DNA of 55,002 bases from NCBI GenBank assembly GCA_943331005.2, contig CALQJX020000026.1, forward strand, positions 1 through 55,002, given 5' to 3'. The translations under genes and the position numbers were made by a program. This stretch comes from Bordetella parapertussis. GTDB taxonomy: Bacteria > Bacteroidota > Bacteroidia > Chitinophagales > Chitinophagaceae. Positions 8,036 through 15,863 of the stretch are shown in pieces. The notes below the pieces were generated by a model. The model searched no databases and had not been told where the DNA came from. It saw nothing but the letters and a program-made list of their open reading frames with translations. How positions within the stretch are numbered: position 1 is the first letter of the stretch; each line of letters begins with the position of its first letter.

Positions 8036-8653
8036 ATGGCAACAAAATTCACAACTATTTCAGCAGAAGGTCGGGGCGATTTCAGAGACAGGGGTAGCAA
8101 ATTTCTGGCATACGCCTACCCTATACGCACAGCGCAGGATGTTAAAGAAAAATTGCAGGCACTAAAGAAAGAACATACTAAAGCGGTGCACCATTGCTAT
8201 GCATGGCGTATTGGTACAGACGGTTCACAACACCGTGCTAATGACGATGGAGAACCTGCCGGCAGCGCCGGCAAACCCATACTCGGTCAGATAGATAGTA
8301 TGGGGCTTACTAATGTATTGGTAGTTATTGTGCGTTATTTCGGCGGCACCCTATTGGGTGTTCCGGGGCTCATAAACGCTTATAAAACAGCAACAGCAGA
8401 GTCACTGGAAGGAGTACCTAAAACCGAAAAATGGATCGAACAGCTATTTGAGATCTCATTCGACTATCCTGCTATGGGCGAGGTATTGTACATACTGAAA
8501 CAGTGCGAAGCAACTATTTACAAACAAGACCTGCAGTTATTTTGTCTGGTGCAGACTGGCATACCATTGATCCATGCTGAACTGTATACCCAGAAACTGG
8601 CAGAAATACGAGGGATTACGCTGAAAAAGATAAATGCCGAAGAGCTGCGTTAG
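8036..8653 (+). CDS. YigZ/IMPACT family protein
   Basis: The 205-residue protein has the UPF0029 N-terminal domain with HHCYAWRIG, the block RANDDGEPAGSAGKPIL and VIVRYFGGTLLGVPGLINAY, then the C-terminal ferredoxin-like domain. The family is linked to translation regulation (IMPACT) but the bacterial role is unsettled. Confidence 0.9.
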   Translation: MATKFTTISAEGRGDFRDRGSKFLAYAYPIRTAQDVKEKLQALKKEHTKAVHHCYAWRIGTDGSQHRANDDGEPAGSAGKPILGQIDSMGLTNVLVVIVRYFGGTLLGVPGLINAYKTATAESLEGVPKTEKWIEQLFEISFDYPAMGEVLYILKQCEATIYKQDLQLFCLVQTGIPLIHAELYTQKLAEIRGITLKKINAEELR

Positions 8654-8660
8654 TTATCTC

Positions 8661-8957
8661 TTATCTGTAGCCCGGCTTATCTTCCAGTTTATTGCAAAGA
8701 TCCATACTCCCCAACCTGAAGTGAACAGGCACATGTGCCTTCTCCAGTTTCAGTTCCTGGCGGCAAAAGAAACCGAAATTTCTGGTAAAATGATCCGGGG
8801 AAATAAACTGACTTTGACTAAAGTATACAGTCGATTTTGTGGCTGGCCGCGCCCTCAATGTTGTATCAACATGCATTTGCATTACTATTCCCTGCGCTCG
8901 GGTATTGAACGGAAAAGAGAACACCAATAAAGGCAACAGCAAATGTTTGTAATTCAT
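8661..8957 (-). CDS. Small exported protein of unknown function
   Basis: The 98-residue product begins with a signal peptide (MNYKHLLLPLLVFSFPFNTRAQG, cleavage likely after A21). The remaining 75 residues have no recognisable motif. It lies 22 bp downstream of the response-regulator gene on the same strand and may share its transcript. It converges with the yigZ-like gene, 7 bp away. Confidence 0.55.
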   Translation of the reverse strand: MNYKHLLLPLLVFSFPFNTRAQGIVMQMHVDTTLRARPATKSTVYFSQSQFISPDHFTRNFGFFCRQELKLEKAHVPVHFRLGSMDLCNKLEDKPGYR

Positions 8958-8979
8958 AAAAGCAATTACCCTTATTTTA

Positions 8980-10038
8980 CTACCTGATCAGATTAGCCAG
9001 TTTCTTTTCATCAGTAATGATCACCTTACCGCTTTTTATATCAATAAGCTGCTCACTCTTGAAATCGCTGAGGGTACGTATCAGAGATTCAGATGCTGTT
9101 CCGGCTATAGTTGCAAGGTCATCCCTGCTTATATCTATCTGGAATGGTTCTTTCTTGTTTATATGATACTTCTTCTCCAGACTTATGAGTGCACCTGCCA
9201 CCTTCTTGCGTAGTGTGTTGTAGGCTATACCCAGCAAACTATTCTCTTTCTCTACTACATTCTTAGCTAGCAGAGATATGAATTTCTTAGCTACAGCATG
9301 GTTGCTGTTCATCAACTCTTCAAAATCCTTTTTAGGGATCAGTGCCAGTTCACACTCCTCCATAGTTTCGGCATTTTCTTTGTAAGAGCTACCTTCCAGC
9401 AAGGTAGTGTAACCCAGAAAATCACCGCTGTTATAAAGATCCATTACCAGATCCTTACCATCTTCATGTGTTTTGTAGGTCTTTACCTTACCTTTTATGA
9501 TGTAGTAGAGATAATGAGGATTCTGTCCTTCTTTATAGATGAGTTGCTTTTTCTTGTAAGTATTTACATTACTTTCTTCTGTAAGCTGCTCCAGGGTGCG
9601 CTTATTGTCCAAAGATTGAATCAATTCATTCACACCGGCCATATCTGGTGTCAATGCTTTTTTCAGAATATCCACTTTGCGCAAGCGACTCTGAATAGCA
9701 TGCAGCAATTCATTACCCGAAAATGGTTTGGTGATATAATCATCTGCGCCAAGCTCCATAGCAGCCCTGAAATCGCTACGTTCGCTTTTGGAAGTGAGAA
9801 ATATAAAAGGAATATTTTGAGTTACCGGATCCTTATGAAGTACATGCAGCACACCATAGCCGTCTATTCCGGGCATCATGATGTCGCAAATGATAAGATC
9901 AGGTTGGTGGGTCTGAGCAGCAGTAATACCTTCTTTACCATTTGGTGCCATTACCACAGTATAATCAGAAAGGGTGAGTATCTCTGCTACATTTTCCCTG
10001 ATATCTTCATTGTCTTCAATTATTAGGATCTTCTGCAT
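8980..10038 (-). CDS. Response regulator fused to a CRP/FNR-type transcription factor
   Basis: This 352-residue protein joins a receiver domain (1-125; phospho-acceptor Asp52 in IICDIMMPG, switch Thr/Lys in FLTSKSE) to a cyclic-nucleotide-binding-like beta-barrel (about 155-265) and a Crp-type winged helix (about 285-350). In the recognition helix, TASESLIRTLSDF, Glu317 and Arg321 align with FNR Glu209 and Arg213, while Ser212 is replaced by Ile320. No N-terminal Fe-S cysteine cluster is present, so oxygen would have to be sensed elsewhere. It overlaps the upstream kinase gene by 23 bp, which argues for a cognate pair. TGAT-N4-ATCA sites in this window are plausible targets (inference). Confidence 0.9.
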   Translation of the reverse strand: MQKILIIEDNEDIRENVAEILTLSDYTVVMAPNGKEGITAAQTHQPDLIICDIMMPGIDGYGVLHVLHKDPVTQNIPFIFLTSKSERSDFRAAMELGADDYITKPFSGNELLHAIQSRLRKVDILKKALTPDMAGVNELIQSLDNKRTLEQLTEESNVNTYKKKQLIYKEGQNPHYLYYIIKGKVKTYKTHEDGKDLVMDLYNSGDFLGYTTLLEGSSYKENAETMEECELALIPKKDFEELMNSNHAVAKKFISLLAKNVVEKENSLLGIAYNTLRKKVAGALISLEKKYHINKKEPFQIDISRDDLATIAGTASESLIRTLSDFKSEQLIDIKSGKVIITDEKKLANLIR

Positions 10039-11686
10039 TCTTCTTATTATTAAATATTATAGTAATTTTTGTTCCTTCTCCAATTTTACTTTCCAGATCT
10101 ATATTGCCTCCCATCAGCTCGGCATATTTATGTACTATATGTAAACCCAGACCTGTTCCTTGTATATTGGTCACATTCGATGAACGGAAGAATCGTTTGA
10201 AAAGATCCTGCTTATCTTCATCAGGTATGCCAATACCACTATCTTTTACACAAATTACGATCTTCTTGCCTTTTGTTTCAGTATCCAGTTGTACTACAGA
10301 TCCATCATTCGAAAACTTAATGGCGTTCGATAGCAGATTGGTCACTATATGCTTCATCATAGACTGATCCAGATAAACAGATGTGCTTTTACCGGTATGC
10401 ACATAATTTATCTTCTGTCCCTTTTTTAGCAAATGCTGCACATCCTGTAGCACATCATTCATCTGCTCGCAAATATCATACATTCGGAAGTTTACATGTA
10501 TCTCTCCTTCTTCAATTTTCCCTACAGACAGAAAATCATTTAGTATTTCGGTAAGGGAGGTAACAGATGCAACTATTCGCTGGATATGTTTTTCGCGCTG
10601 TGGCTGCTCTTCTTCTTTACTGTATCTTGATAAAAGATAAGTTGATGACAAAACTGCGCTGAGTGGTGTCCTGAATTCATGTGATGCCATAGATACAAAA
10701 CGCGATTTCAGTTCATTCAGCTCTTTCTCTTTTTCCAGTGCCGACAACAGTTCTGTCTCTGCCTTTTTCTTCTCAGATATATCAATGGCAATCCCCAGAT
10801 AATTAGATATATTATTGTGCGGATCTTTCAGCGGAGTAATATTCAAAGAAGCATAGAACTTAGTGCCGTCTTTCCTTACGTAATACCATTCCTGGTTATT
10901 ACCCATATTCAGGTCTACTGAAGTAGTGAAAACACTAAAATCCGGTGCAATGTTCTTGTTAGTAATAGCTGATAGTTCTTCGGCCTTTTTCATCAGTTCA
11001 GCCTTATCATGAAAATGGACCAGCTGCATTTTATTCAGCACCTCATTAGACTGGTAACTAAAAGCCTTTTCTGCAGCAGGGTTAAAGAACTGCATCACAC
11101 CGTTTACATCACATACAAATATGATAGCTCCTGCGTGGTTCCATATATTATTAAGAAAGGTATTTACTCTTTCCAGTTCAGCATCCTTCCTTTCGGTTTC
11201 CCTCATTTGCTGGCCCAACTGTTCTACCGTAATAGCCAGTGACTGAGAACCTTCCTTTACCTTTTCCTCAAGATGCGCATTCAATTGAATGATCGCATGT
11301 TCGGTCTCCTTTCTTTGGGTGATGTCATTTATAAAGGCCAGAGAATAACTTTCATTATCTATCTTGTAATGTCCCAGACTCACCTCTACCGGAAATTCAA
11401 TTCCATTCTTTTTAATACCTGACAACTCCATACCCAATCCCATAGGCCTGCTATGAGGATTCGAACTGAATTTGCTCCTGTGTTTTTCGTGATTGCGTGC
11501 ATACCGGGGGGGGATAAGTACTTCCACCTTTTTACCTATCAGTTCCCCTTCTTCATACCCAAACTGATGCTCAATATATTTATTGGCCATCTGTATGAAA
11601 CCAGAATCATTAGTTATGAGAATACCGATACTGGCAAAGTTGAACAACGCCTGAAAAGTATCATTATTCAAGGTGGTAAAAGGCAT
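10016..11686 (-). CDS. PAS-domain sensor histidine kinase
   Basis: I choose the ATG at 11686 (MPFTTLNND); the frame extends 29 residues upstream without family features. Order: PAS1 (about 8-125), coiled coil (130-180), PAS2-PAC (about 180-310), HisKA with His336 in MASHEFRTPLSA, and HATPase with the N box LLSNAIKFSND, G1 DSGIGIPDED and G2 GTGLGLHIVHKYAE. There are no membrane segments, so it is cytosolic. In PAS1, His66 in ARNHEKHRSKF aligns with the haem ligand His200 of FixL without gaps, but Met86 stands where FixL has the oxygen-binding Arg220. This His also occurs in non-haem PAS domains. Its gene overlaps that of the receiver-CRP regulator. Confidence 0.92.
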   Translation of the reverse strand: MPFTTLNNDTFQALFNFASIGILITNDSGFIQMANKYIEHQFGYEEGELIGKKVEVLIPPRYARNHEKHRSKFSSNPHSRPMGLGMELSGIKKNGIEFPVEVSLGHYKIDNESYSLAFINDITQRKETEHAIIQLNAHLEEKVKEGSQSLAITVEQLGQQMRETERKDAELERVNTFLNNIWNHAGAIIFVCDVNGVMQFFNPAAEKAFSYQSNEVLNKMQLVHFHDKAELMKKAEELSAITNKNIAPDFSVFTTSVDLNMGNNQEWYYVRKDGTKFYASLNITPLKDPHNNISNYLGIAIDISEKKKAETELLSALEKEKELNELKSRFVSMASHEFRTPLSAVLSSTYLLSRYSKEEEQPQREKHIQRIVASVTSLTEILNDFLSVGKIEEGEIHVNFRMYDICEQMNDVLQDVQHLLKKGQKINYVHTGKSTSVYLDQSMMKHIVTNLLSNAIKFSNDGSVVQLDTETKGKKIVICVKDSGIGIPDEDKQDLFKRFFRSSNVTNIQGTGLGLHIVHKYAELMGGNIDLESKIGEGTKITIIFNNKKNAEDPNN

Positions 11687-11800
11687 ATTTAAATTTACTA
11701 CAAAATTATTCTCAGCCAAAGCCTTTGTTATGATATTTTTAGGGGATAATATAAAAACACAGTAAAATGGCAATTTATTATCTGAAACAGTTAGAAAATA

Positions 11801-11812
11801 TGACTTTGATCA
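11801..11812 (-). promoter_or_regulatory. Imperfect FNR-like box upstream of the kinase-regulator operon
   Basis: The minus strand reads TGATCAAAGTCA, one mismatch from TGAT-N4-ATCA, 115 bp upstream of the kinase start. No clear -7 element lies at the 55-bp spacing seen at the other three sites. It suggests autoregulation, but weakly. Confidence 0.35.
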
Positions 11813-11833
11813 GGAAATAAATATTATTTATAC

Positions 11834-12544
11834 TTATTTTTTATGACAACAAGATGCATGAACACCACCTGAATTCATGCTAACTTTGGGGCTGAGATAC
11901 GGTATACCAAGGTTGGAGCCACGTAGAACAAACAAACATCCGAATACGAAAACAGTCACAGGTACTAGTTTTTTCAGATTGGCACTACGCAAAAATGTAG
12001 CCTTGTGACGGAGCAATGTTATGCTCACCAGCATAGGCACAGTTCCTATTCCAAATATATATAACATCGCAACTGATTGTGCAGCTGATGGCAACATTAC
12101 AGATGCCGATAAGGCCATATAAACCAATCCGCATGGCAACAATCCGTTCAAAATTCCGGCAGTAGTTATAGCAAGTAATCCTGGTTTACCTATCACATTT
12201 CCCAGCCTTTTCTTGATCTGCTCTTCCCACGGAAGTTTAACATGAAAAAGATTATTTGCAAAGAATGAGAATGCGCCTATAGCCAGCAGTGATACGCCCA
12301 TTATAATGGAGATATACTGTTGCACAACTGGATTGAACAAACCTCTGAAAGAGTGAAGCACCACAGCCAGCATTGCATAAACAGATATACGACCCAGGTG
12401 ATAAAGTACCAATGCCAATATCTTTCTAAAACCGCTAAAGACCTGAAATGGCATGATCCACATAATAGGGCCACACATACCTGCACAATGCAGGCTGCCT
12501 GTAAACCCCATAAGTAAGGCCATGGTTATTGTAGTGACTTCCAT
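11834..12544 (-). CDS. SafE/TauE-like membrane protein of the cbb3 cluster
   Basis: The 236-residue protein has about six membrane segments, an N-terminal GFTGSLHCAGMCGPI motif (Cys-x-x-Met-Cys, typical of the CcoI-linked SafE/YdhU-like family) and a Cys/His tail HASCCHKK that could bind copper. In Bacteroidota this family ends the cco operon and is thought to aid copper handling or oxidase assembly. Its ATG overlaps the ccoH stop (TAATG). Confidence 0.85.
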   Translation of the reverse strand: MEVTTITMALLMGFTGSLHCAGMCGPIMWIMPFQVFSGFRKILALVLYHLGRISVYAMLAVVLHSFRGLFNPVVQQYISIIMGVSLLAIGAFSFFANNLFHVKLPWEEQIKKRLGNVIGKPGLLAITTAGILNGLLPCGLVYMALSASVMLPSAAQSVAMLYIFGIGTVPMLVSITLLRHKATFLRSANLKKLVPVTVFVFGCLFVLRGSNLGIPYLSPKVSMNSGGVHASCCHKK

Positions 12545-12987
12545 TAGTTGTGTAATTGAAGCTCAGATTCCTGATAATATCCTTTCCCTTCCGATTTCAG
12601 ATTTACCTTTACTAAATAGTTTGTATTCTTCAATTCTGCTCTGGAAATTACCATATTACTTCCATTACCGTTCACTTTGTAGGTCTTATCCCAGTCTTTG
12701 TTTACCGGAGAATAGAAACGCACATCGCCAGACAACATCTTGTCTTTCAGTTCAACCGGCATTTCTATCACCACGTCATTACTACCGGCATGAATCGATA
12801 CCTGACCGGTCAATGCTGCCAGATTTTTACCTGCATCCAGCACATCCTGATAAGCAATTTCATCTTTGTAATAATCACTGGAAACAAGGTCTATTGACTG
12901 CCTGCTACTGGCAACTACCAGCGTAACAATAATGGCCACAAACCCTGAATACAGTAAAGCTATCTTCCACCCCCAACCTATTTTCAT
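12544..12987 (-). CDS. ccoH: cbb3 oxidase assembly protein CcoH (FixH)
   Basis: The 147-residue product has one N-terminal membrane anchor (residues 5-27) and a periplasmic domain with SSDYYKDEIAYQDVLDA, the FixH signature. CcoH stabilises assembly intermediates of cbb3 oxidase. It lies between ccoG (24-bp gap) and safE (1-bp overlap). Confidence 0.88.
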   Translation of the reverse strand: MKIGWGWKIALLYSGFVAIIVTLVVASSRQSIDLVSSDYYKDEIAYQDVLDAGKNLAALTGQVSIHAGSNDVVIEMPVELKDKMLSGDVRFYSPVNKDWDKTYKVNGNGSNMVISRAELKNTNYLVKVNLKSEGKGYYQESELQLHN

Positions 12988-13011
12988 AAAAAATAATATT
13001 TGTTATAGTTA

Positions 13012-14421
13012 TTAATTCCCGTTGAATGGACCTAAGAAAGAGGTACTGATCGTAGTTATCTTTTTACCTTTTTCATAAACACCGATCTTCAGCTTTGTTT
13101 TACGACCATCAAGGTCCGATTTATAAACATACACAAACATTGATCCGGATAAGATCCCATCCTTGGGTATGGTCATTATTGTCTCACCAACCAGTTGTAT
13201 TGTACCGTGAAAATTCTCTGGCCTGAACTCTATTTGCTTTGTATGGAATGTTTTATTGAGTGCCTTATAGTTATAAAGATTACTCAACTGTGCATTTGGC
13301 TGTTCCTGATACAACTGACCCGGAGTACGAAGAATGGTTACACCTACATCTGTTCTGCTACCAAGCAACCATACCAGCACACCCAGCAAAAGCACCATTA
13401 CCACTGTGTATGCCTTCATGCGCCAGGTGTAGTACCATGGCCTTTTTTCTGCTATATTATTCTCAGATGCATACCTGATCAAACCTTTAGGAAGATTTAC
13501 AGCTTCCATCATTTTGTTACAGGCATCAATACATGCAGTACAGTTCACACACTCCAACTGAGTACCATTGCGAATATCTATTCCCGTCGGACACACCTTC
13601 ACGCACTGTCCGCAATCTATACAGTCTCCAATAGTACGTTCTTCGTTCTTGTGAAATCTTCCACGTTCTTCACCTCTCTTATAGTCATAGGCTACAATTA
13701 CAGAATCCCTGTCAAGCAACACACCCTGCATACGGCCATAAGGACAAATAACCGTACATACTTGCTCTCTCATCCATAAGTACACAAAGAAGAAAACAGT
13801 TGTGAAAACAGCCAGAGAAATGAAACTTCCTATATTCTGCATCAAAGGTTCAGATACCAGTTTTCTCAACTCATCTACACCAATGATATAAGCAAGGAAA
13901 GTATTGGCTATCGCAAAACTCAGTATCCAGAATAAGATCCACTTACTGACTCTTTTTATGATCTTGTCCGTATTCCAGGGGCTGTTCTTGAGGATTTTCT
14001 GCTCTGCCGCATTGCCGTCGATCCAGAACTCAATATTCCTGAATAACATCTCCATAAATATGGTTTGCGGACAGGCCCACCCGCAGAACACCCTGCCAAA
14101 CACTACCGTAAACAAGGCAATAAAGACAATAAAAACAACCATTCCCAGCGCAAAAATGAAGAAGTCCTGCGGCCAGAAGATCTGACCGAATAATATGAAC
14201 TTCCTTTCCAGAATGTTGAGCAGGAATATAGGATGCCCGTCAACCTTCACAAAAGGCAATCCAAAGAAAATGACCAGGTACAAGCTGGTAGCCAACTTAC
14301 GGAGATTGTATAACCTACCCTCTGGTTTCTGCGGAAACATCCAGATCCTCTTACCCTTCTTATCTACCGTTGCTACCTTGTCTCTGAAAGATTCCGGATT
14401 TATTGTTGTCTTATCGCTCAT
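13012..14421 (-). CDS. ccoG: cbb3 oxidase accessory Fe-S protein CcoG (FixG/RdxA)
   Basis: CcoG is a membrane ferredoxin needed for copper reduction and insertion into cbb3 oxidase. The 469 residues show membrane segments, the CGWACPQT and CTVICPYGR motifs, a 2[4Fe-4S] segment (CIDCGQCVKVCPTG then CVNCTACIDAC, about residues 265-300), and a C-terminal Ig-like domain after a last membrane helix (345-365). Length and order match the family. Confidence 0.95.
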   Translation of the reverse strand: MSDKTTINPESFRDKVATVDKKGKRIWMFPQKPEGRLYNLRKLATSLYLVIFFGLPFVKVDGHPIFLLNILERKFILFGQIFWPQDFFIFALGMVVFIVFIALFTVVFGRVFCGWACPQTIFMEMLFRNIEFWIDGNAAEQKILKNSPWNTDKIIKRVSKWILFWILSFAIANTFLAYIIGVDELRKLVSEPLMQNIGSFISLAVFTTVFFFVYLWMREQVCTVICPYGRMQGVLLDRDSVIVAYDYKRGEERGRFHKNEERTIGDCIDCGQCVKVCPTGIDIRNGTQLECVNCTACIDACNKMMEAVNLPKGLIRYASENNIAEKRPWYYTWRMKAYTVVMVLLLGVLVWLLGSRTDVGVTILRTPGQLYQEQPNAQLSNLYNYKALNKTFHTKQIEFRPENFHGTIQLVGETIMTIPKDGILSGSMFVYVYKSDLDGRKTKLKIGVYEKGKKITTISTSFLGPFNGN

Positions 14422-14474
14422 TTCCTGGTCATTTTTTGCTGCTTATTGGCAGCCACTATATCTTCTGTCTGTAA

Positions 14475-15662
14475 TTATTTCTTCTTCGTACTATCCACTG
14501 GTACTGCTGCAGAATCTGTAACTGCCGCACCTGCTTTTGTAGTTGCTTCTATAAAGAGCTCTCCCTGTGGAGCTTTTGGTGTAGCAGGTTTTGTACCTTT
14601 TAGTGATTTCACAAAACTTGCCAATTGCTGCATCTGTTTTGGAGAATAATCATCCTGCCAGCTCTTCATACCTTTTTCCTGCCAGCCATATTTAATAGAC
14701 TTAAATACATCACTTATAGAACCGCCATGGATCCAGTAGTCATCCGTAAGATTCGGACCAACAGAGCCACCACCATCAGCAAGGTGACAAGCCACGCAAG
14801 ACTTCACAAACATTTCTTTACCCATTGCTATTTCTGCTGCATCGGTCATCAGTGTCACAGTGCTCTCATTCACATTGTTGGCAGATTTTGCAAGATATGC
14901 AGCCTTGTCTTCCTCACCTTTCTGCATTTCAGCAACATATTCTTCCTGCTGGCTCAAACCATCATGTGAGAAATGATACCTGTAAATGTAGATCACACCA
15001 ACGAATATAGTTAAATAGAAACCATATATCCACCATGGGGGAAGACTGTTGTCCAATTCATGAATACCATCATAATCGTGATCGAGCATGATGTCTTTTT
15101 CTTTCTCAATAGACACAGCTTTATTGAAGTTGTCCCAGAACCAGCTTTTCTTAGCCAGCAGAGCAGCCTCAGCTTCAGGCACAGCCCTTATAGCGCGAAG
15201 TAACATATTGATGAATACAGACAACATCAGTACTACGATCATTTCCAGGCATATAATGGTAGAGAGCACATAGAACTCATTAGCATCTATTCCCTGTATC
15301 ACATTGGGCAGACTGGTGTGTGTATTGTCTGCAGCAGTTGCAGCTGCATCCTGAGCAAAAGCACTCAACCCGGTGAAAGTTGCTGCAACCAAAAGCAGCA
15401 ATGTTTTCATCACAGATCCCTGCTCACTTTTTTCCTTACGTACTTTGTCTCTGACAACATAACCCAACTGTTTCAGTGTATAGGCAAGCATGCCTATGAT
15501 GAACAACAATATGAGCATCAGGGATACCATACTTACTATGGTCATATTATATACCGGGCTCTTGTCTGTAGCTGGTATTTCTGCTGCCAGACTTGCAGTA
15601 GCGGGGATAAGTGTTACTGCAATTGCAAATAATTTTCTTTTTATTTGTCGCATGTTATGCAT
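14475..15662 (-). CDS. ccoP: cbb3 oxidase subunit III CcoP, single-haem type
   Basis: CcoP carries electrons to the catalytic subunit. The 395-residue protein has a leader-like first helix, further membrane helices (about 25-65 and 90-150), the CcoP N-terminal block with HDYDGIHELDNSLPPWW, and one cytochrome c domain with SCVACH (about residue 290) and a Met ligand in GMKSW. Proteobacterial CcoP has two haems; one CxxCH is the norm in Bacteroidota. The C-terminus is Ala/Pro/Lys rich. The N-terminal extension with two extra helices makes it longer than the core family. Confidence 0.93.
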   Translation of the reverse strand: MHNMRQIKRKLFAIAVTLIPATASLAAEIPATDKSPVYNMTIVSMVSLMLILLFIIGMLAYTLKQLGYVVRDKVRKEKSEQGSVMKTLLLLVAATFTGLSAFAQDAAATAADNTHTSLPNVIQGIDANEFYVLSTIICLEMIVVLMLSVFINMLLRAIRAVPEAEAALLAKKSWFWDNFNKAVSIEKEKDIMLDHDYDGIHELDNSLPPWWIYGFYLTIFVGVIYIYRYHFSHDGLSQQEEYVAEMQKGEEDKAAYLAKSANNVNESTVTLMTDAAEIAMGKEMFVKSCVACHLADGGGSVGPNLTDDYWIHGGSISDVFKSIKYGWQEKGMKSWQDDYSPKQMQQLASFVKSLKGTKPATPKAPQGELFIEATTKAGAAVTDSAAVPVDSTKKK

Positions 15663-15679
15663 GTTTGTTGTGAGAGTTA

Positions 15680-15853
15680 TTATTCATTGTTGCTTTCAGG
15701 AAAAGGTATGTTCTTCAGCGCCTTGATGTAGCCCTTGTCTGCTTTCAGAGACCAAATGGTCATCACAGAAAAGAAAACAAAGAATATTGTCAATGAAGAA
15801 AGCGGATATATACCAACACCTGTTATCGTCTCGAGATAATGTATGAATTTCAT
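15680..15853 (-). CDS. ccoQ: CcoQ-like small cbb3 oxidase subunit
   Basis: I found this 57-residue frame by reading the gap between ccoP and ccoNO. It starts MKFIHYLETITG, has one membrane helix (about 15-36, IYPLSSLTIFFVFFSVMTIW) and ends in a polar tail KNIPFPESNNE. CcoQ proteins are short single-helix subunits that stabilise the complex. Ten bases separate it from the ccoNO stop and 17 from the ccoP start. Confidence 0.85.
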   Translation of the reverse strand: MKFIHYLETITGVGIYPLSSLTIFFVFFSVMTIWSLKADKGYIKALKNIPFPESNNE

Positions 15854-15863
15854 ATTCTATTGA

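Noticed and set aside
9298..10026. 242-codon plus-strand frame opposite the receiver-CRP gene
   Set aside because: The minus-strand protein has unmistakable receiver and CRP domains; the plus frame is compositionally odd and motif-free.
8980..10038. Oxygen-sensing Fe-S FNR protein
   Set aside because: The N-terminus is a receiver domain, and the cluster of cysteines needed for a [4Fe-4S] FNR sensor is absent.
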